Shown here: positions 10,946 through 22,104 of the stretch, in pieces
How positions within the stretch are numbered: the first letter of the stretch is position 1
How the letters are laid out: each line of letters starts with the position of its first letter
Origin: Oscarella lobularis
Lineage: Eukaryota > Porifera > Homoscleromorpha > Homosclerophorida > Oscarellidae
NCBI RefSeq assembly: GCF_947507565.1
Contig: NC_089189.1
Span: 1,054,001-1,118,000 of the forward strand
Reading direction: 5' to 3'
DNA length: 64,000 nt
Notes under the pieces: model-generated
What the model saw: only the letters and a program-made list of their open reading frames with translations
Databases searched by the model: none
What the model was told of the DNA's origin: nothing
Translations under genes and position numbers: made by a program

Positions 10946-13335
10946 TTACACTGTATCTTTAATCTTGAAACGCGATTCAAGCAAAGTCCAATGATAGCCA
11001 GAGGCAGGCGGATTGGGTTGGGATCTTCCCATGGCAAAATTGGCAGAGTAGGATAAGTAGAAGTCAAGAAAGCTCCCGTTTCCTGTCTTATCAACTTTAG
11101 TCCCAACGAATTTGCTTGGAATGTTTACAAAGTATGCTGTGCAAAAAAAGAGATTAGAAAACGAAAAATTTTGCTCGTACACCTGTTAACCTTCGGGTCC
11201 GAATTTTGCCATGTACGCTATGAGACTGAAAGGCCCCATCATATTGTCGGACTCCAAGAAGTACGTGTCGAACTCTCGCACGGTGTAAGGCGAATATGTT
11301 GGCGTAGAGACGCACGTGATGTATTTATATAGAGCAGGCACGTACCTTGATAAGCGCAAATTTGCATTCCCAATCCGCTCTTTATTTTTTCTTACGTCAT
11401 AGTAGTGACTCCAGTGCGATTCTTCCACGTAAATAACGGTGCCGCGTAATGGAGATAAGGCGACCAAATCACTACGCCGTCGGGACCGAGACCAGAGTAG
11501 AATTCCCACGCGGACGCGTTATTGATTTGAAGGGGATCGGGAGTTCCGCGAGCTAGATAGACGCTGTCTCCCTGCAATGCATTGCATACACGTATGAGAA
11601 AGAAACGATATGATGTTTATAGTACCTGCATCCAAGATTCGTGAGCTGATGAACTTTCAGCACCATGGCCAATTACGTAAACCTAGCCAAGGTGATAGAA
11701 CGGATTACTAGGTACGACAACCCATACTTTCCCATTCGGTGCATGTTCCATATTTTTTCCGAAATCCACCTAGATATAAGAGCTTTCTTAGTTGACATAC
11801 CTACACTAAACGAACTTTTTTTAACTGACTACGTGCACTGCTCCAATTTTCACTTTCGTGTTATTCTTGCTCGTCTGGTTAAACAAATTATCGGTGTCGT
11901 TTTTCATAGAGACGCGCGGCTCGTGCCACTCGGGCGGCTTCGTTGGACTCACGACCGACGAATAGCGCCAGTCGAGAAATGGACCCTGAACGCACCTACA
12001 AGGAGATCCGTGAATCAACGACTGACAAGTAAGGCGGTACACATAGAATAGATCACCAATTGCCGCAGTTAGGAGCTGGGTCAGGAGGAATCTGAGGGTT
12101 GTCCAACGCGTATCTAGATAGATAGATATAGTTTTTAGTGCCTTATGAACTAGGAAGAGAACTCCCTCACGTTCCGTAGTACCAATTTCCATTGTACACC
12201 AAGTTTGCGGACGGATATCGCCCTTTAGGTATAACAGCGAACGTTAGGTTTAAAAATTTTCTCCAAGTGAACCGATCTTGCCTCCGTACGGTGCCTGAAT
12301 ACTTGAAAACGTTCCGATATTTGTTATTGTTAAATTCAGGGGATCATCTCCAACGGCAACAGCAAACCCGGTAGTGTGCTTGCCGTTTCCCCCAGCCGTC
12401 CCATTGACCGAGCCTAGAAAAAGGTTTTTTTTTTTATATTCTCCGCGCACGTAGTAGTTCTGTATGCTTGCCATCGGTCCACGGAGAGTACAGGTTGTCG
12501 TCACTGGCCCACGAGGGAAACCACGTATCTGCATGTCCGTAAATTCCCGCTCTGGAGCCGAATTGAACGCCTGAAAACGTTGCTGACTGCTCGAACGGGC
12601 AATCGTCAGGCGGCGTGCTAGGCCAATCGTAGAAAAAATTAGCAGCGTAACCTATACGTAAAGGCAACCATAACACGTACTTTGTGTATGGTGTGGAAAT
12701 AAGAGTATTACCTTCGACGCTTTTGAGTACGTAACCGGCGGCAATGGCGCTCTGCACGTCTTCTTGACACCCAGCTAAGAATAGATCCTTCCTTGCTTCG
12801 CTCCAATACAGTTTCAGAGGCATTCCGCCTGATGAATCTGTAGAAGACATCTATTGATTTTAGTCCTGAAGAACAGATTTGGCTCTCAACCAGAACTAGT
12901 GGTGTAGACGTAGCCTTCGATTCTCACAAGTTCGTAATTTTGCTTTTTCACGTAATCAATGCTCTCTATAACCTCGAGTATTAATAGGGTTTAAATTTCT
13001 TACTGGGCTACATAACCTTCCGTTGCAACGTTTGCAGTATCGTTGTACTCCTTACTGAAATACGTATAGAGGGGAACGGTGTTGGCGAGACGTGTATCAT
13101 TTGACGCGATCTGTCGCAGCAGAAGGTCGCCGATAAGGACTAGGAGGCGAACCATCGTTTTCACCTGACTGCAGGCACGAATGAATTTGTAGTCGGGTGT
13201 GATGCTCTCCAGACCTTTTTCAGTCGCATAAACTGCATTGTCCTCGCGCGCGTAACTGTAGTAAAGGCGCAGAGGTGCGTTTGGACTTGCAGACGCTGGC
13301 AAAATGGCCAAAAATAAGACGAGTAGGCGACTCAT
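10946..13335 (-). CDS. Secreted 537-aa protein, PLxLYYS repeats plus DUF4185-like domain
   Basis: Thirteen exons splice in frame to 537 aa: 13165-13335, 13004-13110, 12891-12961, 12712-12828, 12472-12651, 12282-12413, 12171-12222, 11833-11995, 11728-11769, 11626-11682, 11396-11571, 11191-11345, 10946-11136. The N-terminus is a signal peptide (MSRLLVLFLAILPASA). Three short repeats follow, with PLRLYYSYARED, PLYTYFSKEYND and PLKLYWSEARKD, resembling DUF5648-type repeats. The rest has motifs ADTWFPSWASDDNLYSPW, GDDPLNLTITN, GRYPSANLVYNGNWYYGT, GKNMEHAPNGK, GDSVYLAR, FDTYFLES and YLSYSANF. I recognise these as a large uncharacterised secreted family resembling DUF4185 propellers; that family name is from memory and should be tested. 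Two introns (after 12,472 and 12,282) use GC donors. Function is unknown; carbohydrate binding or hydrolysis is only a guess. It lies 158 bp downstream of the heparanase gene, same strand. Confidence 0.8.
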
Positions 13336-13493
13336 CGTCAACGGAACTCTCGTGATGCTTCCGAAGCTCACGTGTCGTAGCGTGATTTTGAAAACGTGCG
13401 TTGGAAGTGGCACACGAATTGCAAATTGCAGCGATGACATGAAATCACACTTAGGTGCCGCAAAAATAGCAGTGACTAAAAAAGTTGATAGTG

Positions 13494-15973
13494 CTACATG
13501 CAAGCTTTAGCATTGGCATTTTTGAAAATAGCAAACCCGTACGACATCGGTTTTGCTACCAAAGGCGTTTCGCCGGGATTAATCATGCCAGAAAGATCGG
13601 GTAGTTTCCCGTTCTTAAGAAATGTGTAAACATAGCGTACGTAGTCCATGTTTTCTTACCTCAATTTCCAATAGTTTGTTATTTAGCATGACTTTGTGCG
13701 ATCTGTAGTTCCCTTCTTCGCCCGTAGTCAGGTGGTACTAGTACAAATGCTGTATGAGTTATAGATGCGGTACGGTATGCTGCGAGAACGGTAGACCTCT
13801 TCTCGTGGCCCTGATGCAATCCCCTGCGAGTTTGTAATTCGATTCAGTCATTGAAAACGATTATAGCGGCTCTATGTGTTTCTCTTACGGTGACTGGCAA
13901 TTCAAATGATTTTGCTTTGTCTACATTCACAAAAGCGAGAACGATAGCCCCTTTAGCATTATCCTATGGAGAATATTTCTGCTAGATAGATGTCAATTAG
14001 AACGGCACTAACCTCGGCTGCACAAGCTGCATGCGCAGTCACAGAATCATTCATACTCGAAGGGACATTGACGTCGAGCATCTGTCTCAATTACGTCACT
14101 CTCATTTCTACGCCTTTGGGGGCCCCCCTTCGTACCTTTTGTCCCATTAACTTTCTGTAGAGCAATGCCGTGTAGTAGTCTGGATTGGGCATGTACGTCG
14201 TTTTGTTGAGAAGCTGTCAGAACGATCAACGAGTAGCGCGTTTAGAGACAAACGATTTAGAGAGTTTGAAACCTCGTAGTGTCCCCCAACCAGCGTCTGT
14301 CCTGAAATGCATCAGCGTAATCAAGTCACCACGTTCACACAGCCTGTATATTCTAACTGCAAAACGCCTTGTGTTTATTGGTTGCCGTTGTTCCAAGAGC
14401 GTTCTATACATAGAGCCGGGTGTACAATAACTCTCTAAGCACGAGACAGTTTTCCTTACCAAGTACCAGAAACCGGAGAGAAACGTGTTAGTCGTGCCGT
14501 CTTGACCGCTGTGCCACGCCGCGGCGCTCTCTCCCACCCCTTCGTACAAAAACCCCAATTCAGTTATTATTTGCCGGTTTTCGCGCCCCGTTACGTACAT
14601 AAGTCGACGTTTGGAGCCTTTTCTTTCACGACACTGACCATGTTCATCTGCAGACATACGTATGCACGCATACATCGTGGTTTATTAGAGGGCATCGTAC
14701 AGCACTGTGAGTTTGAGATTGGAGGAAATCTACCGTTGGAATCTTGTCGGCTAATTTTGGATCGAGCCCATAACCTAGTTATGTGAGCAGTAGATACACA
14801 CGCATAGCCTTTTCACTCGATTTTTGAACCTGAGTAAACGTGGTATGTCGTAGCGTTGATGTAGGGACCGGCAACTGGCAAGAAGCTCTCGAAATAACTA
14901 TCAGAAATCCCTATATCTAAATCCGATTGCGTCTTAAATTCCTGAGCATGCACTGGGAATTTGAGTTTGTTACCTGGGCCAACTAAAAGAGGTCTGGTGC
15001 TTTCATCAGGCCAAATTTGGTTGATCATTGTGCTGAGAGAACAATGCAGCTTATAGAAAAAAATCAATCATGCGTATATGCGCTGCTTCTAACCGCATTG
15101 TTTTAAAGTCTTTACCGTACACCACCGGATCAATCTAAACTGACGTAGCAATTCGTCACACAAACGTTGAACGACTTTACCTCGTGGTTCAATTCGTTAC
15201 CAAACTAAATACATTCGAGTTAGTTCTTTCTTTGTGTGTATACTGCCATGATGATCAACTAACTTCGAATGCTGCAACGGGCATCTTATTCTGAGCCGTG
15301 TATTTCATTAGAGCTTCAGCGTTTGACGGATCGATAGGGCTCGTTTTGTTTTTTCGACCATACATAGCGTTAATTCCAAAAGCCTGTAAGTAGGATAATC
15401 TCATTGGAAACTAAGGCGAAACTGTATTTGGCTTATTACTAATTTTGTTCCAGTTGTCTGAGTGAAATTCACCAGTTCTTCCCATTTGGACATATTCATG
15501 CAAAAGGGCTGTTAGGTCACGAGTAACCAATCATTAATTAGTTTATATCACAAAGTAATGAGCTTGCTTCTTTGCATGGTTCATGATTAGTTCCAACATC
15601 AAAAACAATCTAAACATCGGTAAACGATGCATATTTATGCTTTCCCTTCTGTGTACCCTATCTTCATCGCTTCCACCCTTTTAAAAATAAATAATTACAT
15701 AGTTATGTTGAAATGCGTTTTTACGATTCGTAGATGGCCTGGAGACAATTGGCTTGTCAAGTACACCAGCAAAGGGTTCTTCAAGTCGATGACGAGTACG
15801 CTGCTGTTGGTCCAGCCTGGACTGGTGTTTGGCCACCAGTCGAAGTTGAAGCTCACGAAACTGGGGCTTGTAGTGAATGCAACGTCGTTTAGATTCACTT
15901 CAAGAGCGTCCGAAGCGTAAGAGCTCGTGAATCGAAGAACCAGCGCAAGTGCGACGGCAAGTGAAAAAGCCAT
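13494..15973 (-). CDS. Heparanase-like glycoside hydrolase, family GH79
   Basis: Twenty exons give 476 aa in a continuous frame: 15725-15973, 15657-15677, 15568-15609, 15440-15508, 15264-15383, 15181-15204, 15094-15134, 14974-15032, 14830-14910, 14701-14774, 14599-14647, 14460-14539, 14358-14403, 14273-14301, 14136-14213, 14013-14081, 13889-13963, 13797-13823, 13660-13737, 13494-13613. A signal peptide (MAFSLAVALALVLRFTSSYA) is followed by family motifs: NFDWWPN, HLRIGGSDEDRIVFDVG, FGINAMYGR, FGNELNHE (predicted acid/base Glu171), RPLLVGPG, YINATTYHVYS, LWVGESAAAWHSG (predicted nucleophile Glu280), RQTLVGGHYELL, MPNPDYYTALLYRKLMG and PREEYHLTTGEEG. It resembles plant heparanase-like proteins more than the human enzyme. 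Expected role is endo-cleavage of glucuronic-acid-containing glycans (heparan sulfate or arabinogalactan type) outside the cell. Several exons are only 21-29 bp. The intron after 15,568 has a GC donor. Confidence 0.9.
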
Positions 15974-16461
15974 TGGCTAGTCTCGGCGCAGCTAATTGAA
16001 ATCGAATTTTTTCAGCAACGCATGTGCGAAGCAACTGCTGGTAGTACCTGCAGAGTTTACAGAAAGGAGAAGCCGTACTCAATGAGCAAAGGTTGCGAGC
16101 ACTGCCCCCATTAGGATATCAACTGCGTACATGTGTCATAATTAGTTAAGGTCCTTATACCCGTGTGAATCCAAACGTCCTAATTAATGTAAGAAGGAAG
16201 AATACACGTGTTCTTATGTTAGCACTGTATTTTGAAAAGTTGTCTGGACTATGGATGGATGTGCCTGCAGGCTGCCGGTGAAGCTCGCGTGGACGCGCAA
16301 TCACTTCACGTGATTACCCATGTGCGCTCTGTTAGTAGAGACTGCGATTTGCGCGTTTCACTTACCTTTAGAGCATTTCTTAGCATCTCTGAAAAATCCA
16401 ATTGGTACCGTAAGCTTGCCCAATGGTCAGGGCACCTCAGATCATAAGTACTGTTTAGATC
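15974..16461. other. Divergent intergenic region
   Basis: This 488-bp gap lies between the start codons of the heparanase (minus) and the kelch gene (plus), so both promoters should be here. I see no clear TATA box or other gene. Confidence 0.5.
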
Positions 16462-19400
16462 ATGGGCAACGCCCCTTCTTCGAGACGCGATCATCATTCA
16501 ACGATGATTGACGGTCGTCTGTACTTGTTCGGCGGTCACGACGGAAAAAAAATACTTTCTGGCAAAGATATCTTTGTCCTGAACGTTCGAGAAAAAGAGT
16601 GGGCGAAAAAACTCGCTCGCGGCGGTGAGGACCTGCAATTCAAAGGTGGAGGGTGCGTTGCTATTAAAGGAATTATCTACTCCTACGACCAAGCGGGAAT
16701 CGTCCATCATTTGAATCCAAAGAATGAGCCTATGACGTGGCAAAAGATAGCTGCTACATGTACGCCTACCGGAAGAACGCCCGACCCACGCGAGGGAGCT
16801 TGTTTGTGGGCGATCGGAGAGCGAATAATAATGTTCGGAGGAATTAGCTCACGAGAAATTCCCGATCATCTTCTCCAATCTGGGGCGAAGCAAACGGGGA
16901 AGATTAACGATGAGCTCTATGAATTTGCTCTTGCAAAAAATGCTCCAAAAGGTTTAACATTTTGACACAATTGAAGGTATATAACTGCCACTTTTAGGAG
17001 AATGGTTGGATTTGGTATTGAATGGCCCAAGGCCCGAACCACGCTATGGTGCCGCTATGGCAACAATTAATCGAAGACAAGGAATCATGCACGCTGGTTA
17101 CGGTGGTGAAAAATCTCTTGCTGACACCTTTTTGATTGATTTGTTTGAAATGGTGGCGTTTGCTAAATTTAGTACAGTAGACGGAAGTTTTAGATAGACC
17201 TTTCTTTCATAGGCATGGATTCCCATTGAGTTTGATCCCAAACCGGAACACAGGCGCGGCCACACTCTTTCTCCAATAACCATCAAAGCATTGGACGGAG
17301 ATAAAATCGGCTTTTTACTTCTCGGCGGATGTACGTCTGAGTCTGCTTGGATTTTGGACTATTTAGAAAGCAAAGCATACGAGGTGCATTTATGAAAGAA
17401 AGAAACGTTGTTAATTGAGCTATACTTTTCTTTAAATCAGATAAATTTGGGTAATGACGTCGCAGTTTTTGGTCACACCGCTTACTGCATAGAAAATGAC
17501 GATGGAACAGCTACCCTCATTCTTTGCGGTGGAAGTAATAAGGAAGGTTCATTGAAGCAAATGCTGACTTCCTTGCAACTTGGTACAAATTTGAAATTAT
17601 TAGGACTTCAGATAACGTGTTATTGTACGTAGATGAGGACTCGGGTTACGTACAAAACAAAGAAAAAATTGAAGAAAGATATGTGGGTTCCTAATCAAAT
17701 GCTTACAAAGCCTGTCATAATCAGCATCGTTAGTCTAAGCTCTGCGCTACCTTGCTGGGAGAAGTGGCTCAATTACCAAGTCTGCTGCAAGTTGGTCATA
17801 AGCGACGGCTCTCGTAAGCAGGGCGCAGAAGAGTAGGTTAGGTGTGCCATACAACTTCATTTCAGTGTTGTGCTACGCGATTTGAAAACCGCCAAGTTAA
17901 AAAAAGAACGTGTTCAGCACCAAGAAACAAAGTATAAACGGAGAGAAGCATTACGTTTGAAGCTCAGTTCTTGTTTGCTTCGTGTAGACAGCATCTTAAC
18001 AAAAGTATTGTTGAAGTTGCTGCGCAGAGGGGAAGGTACATTATCTCGTTTTCATAAGTTTTCTCTTTGTTAAAAGGTTTCTACTATAATTTAGTGAAAA
18101 TCTTGAAGAACAAAGAGATGCTGAAATTCGACGTCTCAAGAATAGTCCGGAATCACCCATTGCAGCTAAACCTGAAAAACGTCCAAAGCCCCACGTCGCT
18201 GAAAAACCTAACTTGGGGTTCGTGCTTCATCAGGAACATCGCAAACTTACCTTCGCAAGATCTCCACGAAAGTCCAGAAAAGCTCAAGAGACGAATAGCT
18301 TGACGTATTTACAAGAAATTACCCTTTAATTAATTGAAGACTAAACGTTGCTGCTTTAGAAGCACGATGTTTCTTCCAAGGCCCTCGAACCCTGGAATAA
18401 CTCGATCGGCGTCTGTGTGCGTAACGCATAGAAGGAAAAATAGTCATTTTAAAATAAATTAAATTTTGTTGCTTTAGAGGCAGCAGGCCAATATCTCCAA
18501 TGTCCCCCTTTCAATACGCGTATATTTAAGCAAATTTCCTTTTTAAATACCAAACGTTGATGCTTTATAGAAGCATACCATCTCCAAAGCTCCCTGACAA
18601 ATCGGCGAGTTTGCGCGAAAGGTATTTAGAAGAAAATTGTCTTTTTAAAATTGAATGTTGCTGCTTTAGAAGAAAGATATCAGGATCTCACAAGCCTCCT
18701 CCTGTTTCTGAAAAACCTCTACGATTGGTGGGGTGCGTTACGTATTTATTAAAAGGGTTTTCAAAATTAAACGTTGTTGCCTTAGAATCATGGAAAGACA
18801 ATCGAGCGGCGTTGCAGTGACGGAGGCTAAAGAAAAAGCCCATCGCTACTCTACTACATATAATAACTCTGCGACGATAAAGAGCAACATGTGCGATGAA
18901 GAGGTAGCATTTATGGCTTTTGCTGTGAACCTGCTTGTAATCTGAATTATTTGTAGAGTCATCCGTCTTCTATGACGGTGGACAGCGTTTCTGTGTCACT
19001 GGCACGAGTGGCTCCGGTGGTAATTGAAAAGGTGTCTCCATGGCGAGAGCTGAACCTAGCAATTATGAAAGACAAGTGCAGTTTGTCAATTCCTTCTGGA
19101 AGCGTCGACAAGTCAATGAAGATCTCTTCTTGTCTTCTAACCGACAAAAAGGAGTACGAAAGTCAATGCGGAGCCGAGCTCACTGATATTGTTCAGCTTC
19201 TTCCTCACAACGCGAGATTCAAAAAAGCAGCCACTCTCAGGTTGCTTCATGGTTTCGAGTTAAGACAAAATCACGCAATTAGTGTCACATTGCTGTACAG
19301 CGACGTCACTGACTCTACGAGATGCATAAAGCCGCTGTGGACTTTTACTTCTCTGGAAGAAGAGGTATCGTTGCAATTTGGCCGGGCTGTTCTATTGGCC

Positions 19401-20243
19401 GACCAGATAGTTGTTCAAACGACCACTTTCTTTTACATCTGCTGCCGAAACGACGCCTGCTGCGTTAATTTGTCGGCGTTGCTCTTTTCTCCTGAAGAAT
19501 TAAAATCACGTCCGTTCGGTGATAACTTCAGTGTCAAGTTGTCGATACTAGAAAAGGGAAAAGAGGAAATGATTGTTTCTAAAGAGCGCGGAACAGGACC
19601 ACAAGCATATGAAATTATACAGCGAAAAGAGCTCAGCTTCTGTGACTGCGCCATCTCTAAAGATAAGCCTCATTCGCCAGAGTGGGAAGAAGAGGGGGGG
19701 AGTAGCCTGGTAATTTCTGCAGAAATGAAGTCCGCCTCTGTGTGGCATATTGATGCAAGTCCAAGAAAAATCCCTTTCAACGAACTTCGAGCTATTTCCA
19801 AATCTGAAGCAGCTCACCGAACGTACATCTTTGACATCAGCCGTTCTGTGAGAAGTCCTGCAGTTAGCAATAGCATGACTGTGGGATTTGATTTTAAATG
19901 GAAAAAGCCAATTGAGCCTCTGTGTGTGACTTTTACAGCAAGCGTGGATCGGGAGGTTACAGAGAAAGAACTTCACAAGTTGGCGGTTTTTCTACCAGAT
20001 TGCTGGAAGAGTTTGTCCCGTGAGTTGCCGGGGCAAAAGGAGGACGTAGCAGTCGTGGAACGCAAGTGTAAGGATGATCCAAAAGAATTGCCGTACTGCA
20101 TGCTCAAAGAATGGCACAATCGAAATGGATCAAGGGCGACGGTAAGGGATCTCTGCACAGCTCTTATTAGTCAGAGTGTTGGTCATCGGCGAGCAGCCGA
20201 GGAGACATTCGGAAAAGAATGCGTCGAAGAGGTAAGTTACTAG
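16462..20243 (+). CDS. Kelch - coiled coil - ZU5 - Death protein, 1,029 aa
   Basis: Fourteen exons join in frame: 16462-16951, 16998-17152, 17213-17383, 17441-17582, 17612-17682, 17734-17813, 17866-18015, 18095-18304, 18360-18410, 18478-18519, 18571-18621, 18670-18741, 18786-18903, 18957-20243. MGNAPSS at the start is a likely N-myristoylation signal. Residues 1 to about 345 carry kelch repeats (RLYLFGGHDG, RIIMFGGISS, GFLLLGGCTS, TLILCGGSN). A charged coiled coil (LKTAKLKKERVQHQE, EEQRDAEIRRLK) follows, then a Pro/Ser-rich linker made of tandem mini-exons. A ZU5-like domain starts near residue 640 (CSLSIPSGSV). The C-terminus (LKEWHNRNGSRATVRDLCTA) resembles a Death domain. ZU5-Death pairs occur in UNC5, PIDD and ankyrins; addition of kelch is unusual. 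A cytosolic adaptor or scaffold at membranes is inferred. The 3' end is uncertain: GTAAGT at 20,231 could splice to a further exon. The junction at 18,015 is the least certain. Confidence 0.8.
18305..18785 (+). repeat. Tandem mini-exon/intron duplication in the kelch-ZU5-Death gene
   Basis: Five similar 3' splice sites (variants of GTTGCTTTAG) end at 18,359, 18,477, 18,570, 18,669 and 18,785, spaced 118, 93, 99 and 116 bp. Between them lie exons of 51, 42, 51 and 72 bp. All are phase 2 at both ends, and the junctions before and after them use donors of GTATTTA or GTCTGTG type. Each unit is one small Pro/Ser-rich exon plus its intron, duplicated in tandem. Any unit could be skipped or added without shifting frame. 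Confidence 0.75.
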
Positions 20244-20697
20244 CTGGTGACCTTTCTCTGCAGCTGCGGCAACTGTTATCATTTTTATGCAATCAGTGTT
20301 TTCGTTCTTTTGCTGTTTGGAGCTCTAATTGTTTGTTACATTGCTGTTTGTAGTTTATTACCGGAGTACTAAAAATGCAATCGGGTAGAGAAGTCCTCGA
20401 CGTTTTGTCGATGGGTTTGATTACCCTCTAAATATCGACAAGATCACGTGATTATTGTCTTCGATACGTCAGCACATGAGCCTTTTCGCCTCCTCCTCTG
20501 AGGCAACGACAACACAGACGATGCGCGACGAGCAGGAAGTTTAACATGATGATCGATATTGCACCGCCACCACGACTGTGGCGGGCCCCCAACAGGAGAA
20601 CCAGTCGGCGAAAAATGTTCTACTGTATACGCCCCACATTCGTTACGCTCCCAACACGAACACAGTCATCAGAATCAGAATAATCACAAATTTCGAG
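20244..20697. other. Intergenic gap between two convergent genes
   Basis: The kelch-ZU5-Death gene and the glycine-zipper gene converge here. An extra 3' exon of the former might lie at about 20,265-20,355, where a frame stays open after a CTGCAG acceptor. Otherwise I see nothing. Confidence 0.4.
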
Positions 20698-22104
20698 TCA
20701 ATTTGGACACGCAAGAGATTCGAGCATTGCCGTGCTCACGACACTTGTCGCCTCCGTGGCGCTTTTTCGAATATCTTCGGCAGCATTCAGCAGTTGAACG
20801 AACTCCGGATACATGGCCCGAATCAAGATGAAGAGATTCACCGTGCACGCGGTAGCCCAATCGTCCTGCGTCAACGCCTTCGGCTTCTCGTCGCTGATCT
20901 TCCTCTCGTACGCCTCCACCACTTCATCGGCCGTTCTGACGGGCCTCGTTCCGCGCTTCACGCCGCGCCATCCAAAGAACTCGTACGAATTCATCACGGA
21001 ATCTTCGCCTTCGTCCCACATGACGCTATCGATCTTTTTACCGGCGCGAGACCCGATCACTTCTCCAGCGATGCCTCCAACGAAAGCGCCGGCAAGCGTT
21101 CCAATTGGACCGAGCCAAAGCCCCATGGCAACGCCAGTACTCGCTGCGGCGAAGATGCCTCCCATTGCACCGCCCGCTCCCTCGGCGAGACGTTGACGCA
21201 GCCTCACGGCGGTGATATCGTTCTTGGCCCACTTGCGCACGTCCCACATGGCGTTGAGCCCGAAAAGGACGGTCCCGGTCACTGCATTGGCGCGAACGAC
21301 CGACTTCCCAATCGCCCTCGCAAACGTCGGCGCCAGCCGTTTCGTAGCAAGAGATCCAACGCCTTCGGCAATGGCTCGAAACGTCGCGCTCTTAGCTCCC
21401 TGTTTAGCTGCTTCGATCATCTGTTCATCCTTGTCGAGCGTGGGATTGGAGACGATTCCGGCGGCGCCGAACACGAAACTCAACGTCTCCGACTCCTTTT
21501 TCCCGCTGCGATGCCGTAGTGTCTCTCCGAGAGAGAATTCCGTTTTGCGGCTCAGCGTTGCGATCAGCGTCTCGCGGTCGATTTCGTCCACGTGGCCGCT
21601 CAGAATGTAAACGAAGCGAATCGCTCCTTCGGAGCCTCGTCGCGGTTCGGCGAAGTCGTCTCCCCAGAGTTGGCGTCGCGCTTGACGACGTTGCGTGGGA
21701 TCGGTCGTTTCGAGTTGCTTCAGCAGATGGACGATTGTATCGATTGGCATCGCTTCTTGAGCGCGAACGCGCTCGTCTTTCCAAGCGTGGAGAACGTGTG
21801 CCGTCGATTGACCGATTGGCTCGATGACGAATAGGCGATTGCCTTCCGATTCGACATCGACGTAGATTTGGACCACTTTTCCGTCATTGAGCGCTTTTCT
21901 GACTCGACTTTCGGTTGTCGAGCTGTCGGTCGCGTTCGACGTCAACAAGGAACTTGGATTCTTGAGCAGTTTTCCGAACGTAGCGCTCCACTCTTTGCAG
22001 GATTGGACGGCACTGATGACGTCTTCCAAGGCTTTGGGGTTTGAGCGCAGGTTCTCCGAAGTCTGCAAAATCTGTCGGACGACGTTTACGTAGCCAGACG
22101 ACAT
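20698..22104 (-). CDS. Uncharacterised 468-aa intronless protein with a glycine-zipper segment
   Basis: A single open frame of 468 codons starts at ATG 22,104. I do not recognise the family. The N-terminal part is soluble and charged, without a signal peptide. At about residues 300-355 there is a long stretch of small residues with GxxxG spacing, including GGAMGGIFAAAS, GPIGTLAGAFVGGIAGEVIG and ending SRAGKKI. This is a glycine zipper, as seen in proteins that insert into or oligomerise at membranes. The C-terminal quarter is charged, then ends in a helical segment. The gene is more GC-rich than its neighbours and intronless between multi-exon genes, hinting at retroposition or transfer. Membrane activity is inferred from the zipper alone. 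Confidence 0.8.
   Translation of the reverse strand: MSSGYVNVVRQILQTSENLRSNPKALEDVISAVQSCKEWSATFGKLLKNPSSLLTSNATDSSTTESRVRKALNDGKVVQIYVDVESEGNRLFVIEPIGQSTAHVLHAWKDERVRAQEAMPIDTIVHLLKQLETTDPTQRRQARRQLWGDDFAEPRRGSEGAIRFVYILSGHVDEIDRETLIATLSRKTEFSLGETLRHRSGKKESETLSFVFGAAGIVSNPTLDKDEQMIEAAKQGAKSATFRAIAEGVGSLATKRLAPTFARAIGKSVVRANAVTGTVLFGLNAMWDVRKWAKNDITAVRLRQRLAEGAGGAMGGIFAAASTGVAMGLWLGPIGTLAGAFVGGIAGEVIGSRAGKKIDSVMWDEGEDSVMNSYEFFGWRGVKRGTRPVRTADEVVEAYERKISDEKPKALTQDDWATACTVNLFILIRAMYPEFVQLLNAAEDIRKSATEATSVVSTAMLESLACPN

Noticed and set aside
14309-14357. An in-frame protein (RLCERGDLITLMHF) within the heparanase gene
   Set aside because: Looked like a diverged exon, but splicing 14,358 to 14,301 removes it and restores the family motif FCRQTLVGG. 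It is intron sequence.
15552-15567. GT donor at the end of heparanase exon 3
   Set aside because: Using that GT leaves the frame off by one; the GC donor at 15,567 gives a perfect frame and matches other GC donors nearby.
20578-21519. Plus-strand 313-codon frame opposite the glycine-zipper gene
   Set aside because: Antisense shadow of a GC-rich gene; no signal, domain or start context, while the minus frame has protein-like features.
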